A stretch of 17,997 nt of DNA from JAICIG01 sp035532215 (GTDB taxonomy: Bacteria > Planctomycetota > Planctomycetia > Pirellulales > JAICIG01). The stretch is from assembly GCA_035532215.1 (NCBI GenBank), contig DATKRK010000207.1:1-17997 (forward strand), read 5' to 3'. Both the position numbers and the translations under genes were made by a program. This document shows, piece by piece, positions 11,980-17,997 of this stretch. The notes beneath the pieces are model-generated. The model ran no database searches and was not told where the DNA came from. It saw only the letters and a list, made by a program, of their open reading frames with translations. Positions within the stretch are counted from its first letter, which is position 1. Every line of letters starts with the position of its first letter.

Positions 11980-13254
11980 CTAGTGGCCGTTCTTGTCGTC
12001 GAAGTCCAAGAACCACCAGCCGTCATCCCATTCCAAGGTCACTTTCCGCCAACCGAGCGGGACCTGGGGATAAGGATAGAAAGGACCGATATACGGCCAG
12101 GCCGTAGGCGAGTATTGCCTCGGATACGTCAAGCCGGCGTAGTTCGGGTACGCCGCATAGCTCGGCCAGGCGTAGTTAGGCATGTTCGGCTGGTCGTAAT
12201 AGGCCGGGGCGGGTCCGGCCATCGGGGAAGGAACATGGGCCGGAAGCGGAGCGCCCGGCATCGGTTCCATCATGTCCCCCGGGCCCGCGCCTTGATAAGC
12301 GGCTGGCCTGACCTGGGCTTGGTTCCTATGCGCCCCCATGGACAGCGGTCGACCACGGCGCTTCGGGTTCGACTGCTGCGGAGCTTGAGTCGCGGGAACC
12401 AGTGCTCCGTTTTGACCTCTGGCCAGCGGGATCAATTGCATGTTTTGGCCATTCTGCGCCAGTCGGCTGGCAAGTGCCGGATCGGCCGGGACCAGACCGC
12501 CGTTGGGCGACCGGACCATTGCGATCAAACGCACTTTCTGCCCGTTGATCATGGCGACGCCTGGTTCCGACGTGCCGGAAAACTGCGTCTCGGCCGCCGT
12601 CGGTCCGCTGGCGGGCCCCGAGTTCGAAGCGACTGGCGTCGGAGCCGGCTCGGGCTGATGCGATAAGGGCATGCGGCGTCGGATGATCGAACGCTTCGCG
12701 CTCACCGGCTGAACGGCGGGCTCGGCGCTGGCGAGCTGCGTCGGGGTGCTGCGCACCGTCGAGGAATTGGGGAAGGCCAGTTCGCCGCCGGTCGCCCTCA
12801 CGTTGGGATCGACCGTCGGCTCGCTCACTCGCAGCGTCGCAGCGGAGGTCGCTCGGGGCGATTTCGCCGCGTAAACCACCGGTTGCTGTGGGGCCAAGCG
12901 GTGCGTCGAGTCGAATTCCGGCTCGTACTGCCGAACCTTCGCGACCGCATGCAAGACCGGCGATGGCTTCGAAGCGACCGGTTCGACGGCCAACTCGTCG
13001 ACCACCTGCGAAACTTCCGGCATTTGTTCGGCCAGTTCGACGGCCAATGCCTTTTGCTCTTCGCTGCTCACGCGCCCTTTGAGCCAGGCGGTGCCGTCGT
13101 GGTATTTGACTCCGAAGCTGAAGCCTACCAGACGTCCGCTCTGCTTTAGCGAATCTGCGATGTGTTGTGCAGTTTCCTTATCAGACGCCGACGCCCAGTT
13201 AGGCGACAGCAAGGCGATTGCGGATATCGCCCAAGCTACGATGAAGCGGTGCAT
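11980..13254 (-). CDS. Secreted BON-domain protein with Tyr/Pro-rich C-terminus
   Basis: The 424-residue protein has a signal peptide (residues 1-23, cut near ASA). One BON domain (about 27-90) follows, with the core GFSFGVKYHDGTAWLKGRVS and the end VSQVVDELAV; BON domains are thought to bind membranes or envelope polymers, as in OsmY. Residues 95-320 are low complexity (Pro/Ser/Ala/Gln). Residues 330-395 are rich in Tyr, Pro and Ala (YAWPSYAAYPNYAG). The final 30 residues form an aromatic, acidic block (LGWRKVTLEWDDGWWFLDF) that looks conserved and may be a docking element. The start at 13254 is firm: AGGAGG lies 7 nt upstream. An ATG at 13278 would put the Shine-Dalgarno inside the coding region. 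A terminator follows the gene. Confidence 0.85.
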   Translation of the reverse strand: MHRFIVAWAISAIALLSPNWASASDKETAQHIADSLKQSGRLVGFSFGVKYHDGTAWLKGRVSSEEQKALAVELAEQMPEVSQVVDELAVEPVASKPSPVLHAVAKVRQYEPEFDSTHRLAPQQPVVYAAKSPRATSAATLRVSEPTVDPNVRATGGELAFPNSSTVRSTPTQLASAEPAVQPVSAKRSIIRRRMPLSHQPEPAPTPVASNSGPASGPTAAETQFSGTSEPGVAMINGQKVRLIAMVRSPNGGLVPADPALASRLAQNGQNMQLIPLARGQNGALVPATQAPQQSNPKRRGRPLSMGAHRNQAQVRPAAYQGAGPGDMMEPMPGAPLPAHVPSPMAGPAPAYYDQPNMPNYAWPSYAAYPNYAGLTYPRQYSPTAWPYIGPFYPYPQVPLGWRKVTLEWDDGWWFLDFDDKNGH

Positions 13255-13294
13255 GCTTCCCCTCCTCCTATGGATCACGGCAAATAGCCTAGTT

Positions 13295-13314
13295 TTTGCG
13301 CACTCAAGCGCAAA
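13295..13314. promoter_or_regulatory. Perfect inverted repeat upstream of the BON gene
   Basis: TTTGCGC and GCGCAAA are perfect 7-nt arms around a 6-nt centre, about 40 nt upstream of the BON start codon. It could be an operator or a leader hairpin next to the ribosome binding site. Confidence 0.4.
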
Positions 13315-13439
13315 GATCGGACGGCGGGGCCGTGGAGGGAGGGGAACCGCCGGCGTGCTGCCCGCACCCGAACTGGTTCTTGGAAGTTGCGAAGGATCCC
13401 CCCCGGCGCAACCTCGCCTTGCCGATCATTGACTGCCTG

Positions 13440-13468
13440 TCTATAGCTTTTCGGTCTAATCCGGTTCC
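13440..13468 (-). promoter_or_regulatory. Weak promoter candidate for the BON gene
   Basis: GGAACC and TATAGA on the minus strand lie 17 nt apart. The GGAAC hexamer resembles the -35 of ECF sigma factors, but the -10 does not settle the class. A leader of about 180 nt would result. Confidence 0.22.
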
Positions 13469-13656
13469 GAGGGGAAGCTTTTTTTCGATTTTGCCGATCC
13501 GGGCAGCCATAGGCGCCGTGACGGATGCTCTGACGGATCGCAACGTCCTTTTGCGAACGACGCTTACATCGCGCCGCGCCAGCGCCTGGCCGCGCCCGAA
13601 TTCTCGCAGAAAGTTACCCGACGCGAAGCGCCGGCAATTTCACGTGCGGCCGCAAA

Positions 13657-13923
13657 CTACAGCACAGCCCCGCCAAAGTCCCAGGTGGCGGTCAGCACCA
13701 TCACCGCCAGCGTCGCGCCGCTGGCGACGCAGGCGCCAGGGCCCACGAGCATGGCAAGCATCGTCGAGACGCCGACCAAGGCTAAACACCCGAGAAACAG
13801 TCGCTGGCAAGACGTCTGCCGAATCGAGCCTTCGCCGATCCGGGCCAGGCATGCGCTGGCCAAGCCAATCCCTTGGATGATCGCCAAACCGAAGATGAGC
13901 GACGCGGGTTCGAAAGATAGCAT
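13657..13923 (-). CDS. Small membrane protein with three predicted helices
   Basis: This 88-residue protein has three hydrophobic segments (about 9-27, 42-60 and 66-86), short loops and four cysteines (25, 39, 46, 65). I do not recognise the family. The start at 13923 is supported by GGAGG about 10 nt upstream; an in-frame extension to 14046 gives a polar, unconvincing N-terminus. Small triple-helix proteins of this kind often sit with larger membrane partners, but no partner is evident here. It is on the same strand as the BON gene, 402 nt upstream of it. Confidence 0.62.
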   Translation of the reverse strand: MLSFEPASLIFGLAIIQGIGLASACLARIGEGSIRQTSCQRLFLGCLALVGVSTMLAMLVGPGACVASGATLAVMVLTATWDFGGAVL

Positions 13924-14093
13924 GGGTCGTTTCCCTCCGAGATTCCCTTCTTGGCCTTGCGGGGGCCGTAATAGATAGGAGCCGACATCCTGTCGAACTC
14001 GCCGGGAAACGTGAAGGAGCGAGTCTTGTGCCAATCGCGTTGCCAAAGTTGACGCACCGCCTCGGGATTGTACTCAACTCTCGGCCAGGTCAA
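13782..14093 (-). CDS. Doubtful short ORF overlapping the membrane-protein gene
   Basis: The frame begins with a TTG (TWPRVEYNPEAVRQLW) and its first ~55 codons read like a real soluble protein, with Trp/Tyr/Phe-rich text such as FTFPGEFDRMSAPIYYGPR. The open frame in fact reaches back to a TGA at 14133-14135, and the sequence before the TTG also looks protein-like. After about codon 57 it runs into the start of the small membrane-protein gene in another frame and loses character. There is no ATG and no Shine-Dalgarno. It may be a short gene with a rare start, a remnant whose start and end are lost, or a frameshifted N-terminal part. I cannot decide from sequence alone. Confidence 0.28.
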   Translation of the reverse strand: MTWPRVEYNPEAVRQLWQRDWHKTRSFTFPGEFDRMSAPIYYGPRKAKKGISEGNDPCYLSNPRRSSSVWRSSKGLAWPAHAWPGSAKARFGRRLASDCFSGV

Positions 14094-14176
14094 GCTTTGC
14101 CGGTCGGCGAACGTATAAGGCCATGAGTTGCGTCATCTTCCGCTGTTGGCCAAGTCTTGGCAGTTTTTACAAACGA

Positions 14177-14210
14177 CAGCAGCCCGGATGGAAAACCATC
14201 CGGGCTGCTG
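14177..14210 (-). terminator. Terminator of the TlpA-like gene
   Basis: CAGCAGCCCGGATGG and CCATCCGGGCTGCTG pair perfectly over 15 bp around a 4-nt loop, 40 nt after the stop of the thioredoxin gene. The T-run behind it on the minus strand is short (TCGTTTG). Confidence 0.8.
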
Positions 14211-14250
14211 TTCTCACCCCCCGGGAATCTTCTGCCCTCGGCCGCAAGTC

Positions 14251-16158
14251 TTAACGCAGCAGCGACTTGACTTCGCGATCGAGGTCTGAAATGTTGACGT
14301 TGCGATTCGCCACCTTGCCCTGCTGGTCCAATAACAGCATCGTCGGCAGCGTCAGCACGCCCAGCTCATTGGCCAGCCGGCTGTCCAATCCGCCTGGTTC
14401 GTAGATGTGATTCCACGGCCAGGGATTTTTCTTCAAATAGGCAATGACGTCAGCCTTCCGGCTGTCGAGGCAGATGCTGAGCACCACAAAGCCGGTTTTG
14501 GCGTATTTGGCCTGCAATTCGCGAATTTGCGCCATGTCTGCTTTGCACGGTTCGCACCAGGTGGCCCAATACTGTACGAGCACGACCTTGTCGCGATATT
14601 GGGCTACGTCGACTGTCTTGCCATTCAGTCCGGCGCCGCGCAAGTGCAAGACTTTGCCCACCGAGTCCAATCGCGCGATCGCGCCCGCGGCCTTTTGCGC
14701 GGAAGGCGCCTGGCCGAATCGGTCGACGATCTGGCCGTACCACTTTTTGGCATTGTCCTCTTCGCCGGCAAATTCCTCGGCAATGCCGAGCTGCAGCATG
14801 GCTTCTGCGGCATCGGAGCTGTTCGGGAAATCGGAAACGTATTGTTGAAGATTCTCGAGCCATTTCTTTTGCACCTTGGCGAAGTCGACGCCTTCGTCCT
14901 GCAACTTCTGGTTGTATTCGGCGGTCAAATAGCGGAATTTGACATAGGCTGCCAGGTCCGCCCCGCCCTCTTGAGAGGCCAGTTTCTCGCCCAGATTCTT
15001 CAGTCGCTCCAGACCCTCGGGGTAGGAGCCGGTTTGCACCGAAGCACTGAGCGTCTCGGCGAGACTGCGAAGCCACTGGGTCTGATCTTCGGCGGTGGTC
15101 GCCCGCTCGGCGATTTGCTCCAGCAGATCGCAGCGTTCCGCCACGTTCGCCGCTTGTTCGCCTTTCGCTGCGGCCTGATCAAGCTTTTCCAGCCGGGCCA
15201 GCAGTTCCTGAGTCTTTTGATCGGGACCGCCGGGGACGCCTTCGCCGGCGCCGGGCCGATTTTCTCGGTTGATCAGGAAAAACAGCCCTGTTGCAGCCAA
15301 TTCGACCTGATTCTCATCCAGCGGCAGCGGTGCGTCGACCAGTCGCCAACTTTGTCCGACCTGAATCAAGGTGCCGATCTGGACCTGGGCCGGTTTGCCG
15401 TCGGTTTCGACCATTGAAATGACGTTCTCGTAGACGAGCAAGTCGTCTTTGCCGCCGTCGGAACCGGCCGGCACCAATCCCGGCTTCGTGCCGCCCATCT
15501 GCATCCAATTCGTCTTGGCCGAAACGGCTTTCTGCTTGGCGGCCGCAGCCCGGAAATTCTCCGGGGCTGCTTCAAGTTTTGCTCGCAGGGCCTGGCCGCG
15601 CGTGCCCCCCACCGCCAGGCGTTTCAGCTCATCGGCCGACAGCAACAGCCGCTTGAAACGGTTGACGTCGCGATGGGCCAACGCTTCAACCGCTTCCGCG
15701 CAGGCCTCTTCGGCCGAAATCATCTTCCACGAGTCGACTTTGCCGTCTTCGTCTTCATCGATGCCCCAGCGGCTGCCCGCCGTATTCAACCAGCGATATT
15801 GGTCGGCTTTTCCGTTGAAATTCGAGTCGATATCGCGATAGACCTCGAGTCCCGCGCCGTAATAGCACCACTGGTCGACCACGTTGTCGTTGTTGGTGTC
15901 GGAGAATTGCCGCAACATTTCGCCGCCCGGGCCGCGAACCACCCAGCCAGTTCGGCCGTCAATCGATTCGGCCTTGATCGTACATTTGGCGATTTCCGCC
16001 TCGCTGGGCAGATCGTAGTCGATGGCCGCCTGCACGGGAGCAAGCTTCAGAGCTGCTTCCACAGAGGGGGCGGCTGCCTCTGAAGTGCGACCCGATGCGA
16101 TCGCGATCGCCAGAGCCAACGAGCCACCGTAGCGAATGCCGCGAGCGACGAGTACCAT
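14251..16158 (-). CDS. Secreted TlpA-like thioredoxin with EF-hand-like Asp repeats
   Basis: The 635-residue protein starts with a signal peptide (residues 1-30, RGIRYGGSLALAIAIASG). Three loops of the form D-x-[ND]-x-[DN]-x3-D followed by an aromatic residue stand at 87-95 (DTNNDNVVD), 111-119 (DSNFNGKAD) and 134-142 (DEDEDGKVD), regularly 23-24 residues apart; they resemble dockerin, EF-hand or thrombospondin type-3 calcium sites. A helical middle part (about 310-500) contains a TPR-like pair. The C-terminal domain (about 500-635) is a TlpA/ResA-type thioredoxin with W534-C535-E-P-C538 and a cis-Pro region (LTLPTMLL). It should act as a periplasmic disulfide reductase. The ATG at 16158 has AGGA about 9 nt upstream; an upstream in-frame extension to 16290 has no signal peptide. 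Confidence 0.88.
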   Translation of the reverse strand: MVLVARGIRYGGSLALAIAIASGRTSEAAAPSVEAALKLAPVQAAIDYDLPSEAEIAKCTIKAESIDGRTGWVVRGPGGEMLRQFSDTNNDNVVDQWCYYGAGLEVYRDIDSNFNGKADQYRWLNTAGSRWGIDEDEDGKVDSWKMISAEEACAEAVEALAHRDVNRFKRLLLSADELKRLAVGGTRGQALRAKLEAAPENFRAAAAKQKAVSAKTNWMQMGGTKPGLVPAGSDGGKDDLLVYENVISMVETDGKPAQVQIGTLIQVGQSWRLVDAPLPLDENQVELAATGLFFLINRENRPGAGEGVPGGPDQKTQELLARLEKLDQAAAKGEQAANVAERCDLLEQIAERATTAEDQTQWLRSLAETLSASVQTGSYPEGLERLKNLGEKLASQEGGADLAAYVKFRYLTAEYNQKLQDEGVDFAKVQKKWLENLQQYVSDFPNSSDAAEAMLQLGIAEEFAGEEDNAKKWYGQIVDRFGQAPSAQKAAGAIARLDSVGKVLHLRGAGLNGKTVDVAQYRDKVVLVQYWATWCEPCKADMAQIRELQAKYAKTGFVVLSICLDSRKADVIAYLKKNPWPWNHIYEPGGLDSRLANELGVLTLPTMLLLDQQGKVANRNVNISDLDREVKSLLR

Positions 16159-16329
16159 CGAGCGATTCCTTTCGTTGCTTAAGCTGTGCTGGATCCTGAT
16201 TTGGCGTTCGTTGTTTTCGGCGACCGCGGCCTGGTAACATAAGCCGATTATGCCGGTTTTTTGGCCAAGGCGATTTCGAGTTCTCTTCAACCCCGGCCTC
16301 CTTTACGCCGAAACAGGAGAGATGTTCGT

Positions 16330-16357
16330 TTGACAGCCGGCGGCTGAATCTTAAAAT
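16330..16357 (+). promoter_or_regulatory. Consensus promoter of the tRNA-Ile/tRNA-Ala/23S operon
   Basis: TTGACA (16330-16335) is a perfect -35, and TAAAAT (16352-16357) lies 16 nt downstream. The start point falls about 10 nt before tRNA-Ile, so this block has its own promoter and does not need a 16S promoter. Confidence 0.82.
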
Positions 16358-16374
16358 GCCTAATTCACGCTGTT

Positions 16375-16448
16375 GGGCGCATAGCTCAGTTGGTTAGAGC
16401 GCGGCCCTGATAAGGCCGAGGTCCCAAGTTCGAGTCTTGGTGCGCCCA
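16375..16448 (+). tRNA. tRNA-Ile (anticodon GAT)
   Basis: The acceptor arms GGGCGCA (16375-16381) and TGCGCCC (16441-16447) pair fully. The anticodon stem CGGCC/GGCCG closes the loop CTGATAA with anticodon GAT at 16409-16411. The T-arm motif GTTCGAGTC is present. The discriminator base is A16448 and CCA is not encoded. This is the isoleucine tRNA usually found in the 16S-23S spacer. Confidence 0.96.
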
Positions 16449-16472
16449 CTGGATGTTGCCGTATTTCGATTC

Positions 16473-16545
16473 GGGGACGTAGCTCAATTGGGAGAGCACC
16501 GGCTTTGCAAGCCGGGGGTTGGCGGTTCGATCCCGCTCGTCTCCA
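16473..16545 (+). tRNA. tRNA-Ala (anticodon TGC)
   Basis: The acceptor arms GGGGACG (16473-16479) and CGTCTCC (16538-16544) pair with one G-T. The anticodon stem CCGGC/GCCGG closes the loop TTTGCAA with anticodon TGC at 16506-16508. The discriminator is A16545 and CCA is not encoded. It lies 24 nt after tRNA-Ile, the classical spacer pair. Confidence 0.96.
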
Positions 16546-17206
16546 TTGGGCTTGAGATTTGGCGGGCTTGAGCTTCGGGTATAACGAAACGCTCGAGAGC
16601 CGGCTCGAACAGTCGCCAGCAGAGCTCAGAGAGAAGGCACTGAGGAAAACCGGGTTCTGAAGAAAGTCGACAACTTTTTCGAAACCCCCCTTTACCAGCC
16701 AAACGACCTTCGATATATTCGCTCTTTCCCACTGGGGTTGGCCCTAGTCAAAGAACGCGAATTCGGAGGCGACGGGTGGGTGGAAGTCAGGCAAGTTGAG
16801 GGCGCGTTCAGTCGGGTGTGCGGTAGTGCCGCTTGCTCGAAAGTGAATTCGGCCTCTGCCTGCTTGGCAGGCTGGTTGGGTGACTTTGGTTGCTCTACTG
16901 GTTTGGTCTTTGACAATTTGGTTGTGGTAAGAGTGGCATCTTGATGAAGCAGCCGGTCTGAGTTCGCGAGACGTTTGAGGCCTTTTGGTTTCAGGCGAAT
17001 CGGGAATGAAGGCGGCTGGTTCTCACGGCACTTAGTACACGGTCGCCTGGCGGCAACTGCAAGCAGTTTGTCGTCGGGCTAACCGAGGATCAAAAAAACG
17101 TTACTCGATCAATGGCTTGGCAAGCATGTTGTTGCCGAGGGTTGGTCGTAGTGGCGGCCGCGTTTTGTCGAAGGCGATTTCTTTGGAAAGAGCTTTGGAT
17201 AAATGT
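16546..17206 (+). other. Long tRNA-23S internal spacer
   Basis: The 661 nt between tRNA-Ala and 23S rRNA hold no gene. Short reading frames in it (for example 16738-16944) lack ribosome binding sites. A boxA-like site stands at 16904-16920. The sequence directly before 17207 should form a processing stem with the 3' flank of 23S, which lies outside the window. Confidence 0.6.
16904..16920 (+). promoter_or_regulatory. boxA-like antitermination site before 23S
   Basis: TGGTCTTTGACAATTTG closely matches bacterial rRNA boxA (TGCTCTTTAACAA), the NusB/S10 binding site. It contains TTGACA by chance; no -10 lies at the proper distance. Confidence 0.55.
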
Positions 17207-17997
17207 GGTCAAGCTACTAAGAGCGCATGGGGGATGTCTTGGCGTCAGAAGGCTTTGAAGGGCGTGGAAGACTGCGAAAAGCTCGGGGGAGTTGTCAAAC
17301 GAACGTTGATCCCGAGATTCCCGAACTAATGCATGCTGAATTCATAGGCATGCATCGCCAACGCGGCGAACTGAAACATCTCAGTAACCGCAGGAAGAGA
17401 AAGAAAACTCGATTTCCTCAGTAGCGGCGAGCGAACGGGAAACAGCCCAAACCGCGGAGGTTTTCCTCTGCGGGGTTGTAGGGCTCCTCACATGAGAGTT
17501 ACAAAGTGGTCTGCTAGCAGAATCTTTTGGAAAGTTGAACCACAGAGGGTGACAGTCCCGTAAGCGAAAGCGGAACCACCTCTCGAGGAGTACCTGAGTA
17601 GGTCGAGCCACGTGGAATCTCGACTGAATCTACGGGGACCATCCCGTAAGGCTAAATACTCTCTGACGACCGATAGCAAACTCAGTAGGGCGACTGAAAG
17701 ATGAGAAGAACCCCGGCTAGGGGAGGTACTGAACCTGAAACCATGCGCTTACAAGCGGTCGGAGCACTATGATTCTTCGAATCACGTGTGACGGCGTGCC
17801 TTTTGCATAATGATCCGGCGAGTTACCGTCAGCGGCTCGGTTAAGATCTTAAGGATCGAAGCCCCAGGGAAACCGAGTCTGAATAGGGCGCAATTGGTCG
17901 CTGGTGGTAGACGCGAAACTGCGTGAACTACCCATGAGCAGGTTGAACCGCGGGTTATACCGCGTGGAGGACCGAACCCACTTGGGTTGAAAACCGA
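17207..17997 (+). rRNA. 23S ribosomal RNA, 5' part (runs off the window)
   Basis: The 5' end GGTCAAGCTACTAAGAGCG matches the start of bacterial 23S rRNA (GGTTAAGCGACTAAGCG in E. coli). Further landmarks follow in order: GGCGAACTGAAACATCTCAG (17364 on), AGTAGCGGCGAGCGAACGGG (near 17422), GGCTAAATACTC, AGAAGAACCCCGGCTAGGGG, GGGAAACCGAGTCTGAATAG and GAGGACCGAACC at the window end. This is domain I, about a quarter of the gene. No intron or large insertion is seen. The gene is preceded by tRNA-Ile and tRNA-Ala but not by a 16S gene, as the DNA just upstream is the TlpA-like gene on the other strand. Confidence 0.98.

Larger units (their letters stand above)
13279..13656. other. Intergenic region upstream of the BON gene
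   Basis: I find no gene here. It contains a perfect palindrome (13295-13314), a weak promoter candidate on the minus strand (13440-13468) and a T7 run on the + strand (13479-13485) behind an imperfect stem (AGCTT 13445-13449 with AAGCT 13475-13479). Confidence 0.45.

Noticed and set aside
13330..13485. A + strand small RNA ending at the T7 run
   Set aside because: The stem before the T-run (AGCTT/AAGCT with a poor interior) is weak and I see no promoter at its 5' side.
16904..16930. A second promoter (TTGACA) in front of 23S
   Set aside because: TTGACA is followed by TAAGAG at only ~12 nt and no usable -10 at 16-18 nt; the wider sequence fits boxA better.
17117..17679. Small open frames in the 23S region on both strands
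   Set aside because: They lie within or directly before the structural rRNA and have no ribosome binding sites or protein-like composition.
1..17997. CRISPR arrays, insertion sequences, integrase or phage genes
   Set aside because: No regularly spaced repeats, transposase motifs or tRNA-end duplications were seen in the window.

Overview
The window looks like a chromosomal segment of a high-G+C planctomycete, probably of the Pirellula/Blastopirellula type. The reasons are a tRNA-Ile/tRNA-Ala/23S block with no 16S gene in front of it (unlinked rRNA genes are known from Pirellula), an ExbB with an N-terminal extension, several secreted proteins of planctomycete style (BON domain plus Tyr/Pro-rich tail, TlpA-type thioredoxin with Asp-rich repeats) and short GGATTTT tandem repeats. 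This placement is inference; no database was searched.

Layout. 1-760: a two-cluster ferredoxin on the + strand. 761-2244 (-): a sugar epimerase/isomerase of the xylose-isomerase-like TIM-barrel type, preceded by two small, tightly coupled hypothetical genes. 2415-4261 (-): a Tat cluster with three consecutive TatA-type genes, the middle one only 45 residues long, followed by an unrecognised gene. A strong sigma70-type promoter stands in front, and its leader holds two perfect hairpins. 4317-11001 (-): a four-gene operon of a very large TPR protein, ExbB/TolQ, ExbD/TolR and a membrane-anchored protein. That last protein combines a TonB/TolA-like transmembrane helix, a long Pro/Glu/Ala-rich linker and a prenyltransferase/squalene-cyclase-like alpha-toroid. 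11129-14093 (-): a lipoprotein, a BON-domain secreted protein, a small three-helix membrane protein and a doubtful short ORF. 14251-16158 (-): a secreted TlpA-like thioredoxin with three EF-hand-like loops. 16330-17997 (+): a consensus promoter, tRNA-Ile(GAT), tRNA-Ala(TGC), a 661-nt spacer with a boxA-like site and the first 791 nt of 23S rRNA, which runs off the window.

How the genes fit together. The 4317-11001 operon repeats the logic of tol-pal (cpoB, tolQ, tolR, tolA), but the third component ends in an alpha-toroid instead of a TolA/TonB C-terminal domain. This is the best candidate here for an undescribed system: a proton-driven motor coupled to a periplasmic toroid and a TPR partner. 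The Tat cluster and most other genes also serve the cell envelope. The Tat leader and the minimal TatA are the second most interesting part, and the self-sufficient 23S operon with its own promoter is the third.
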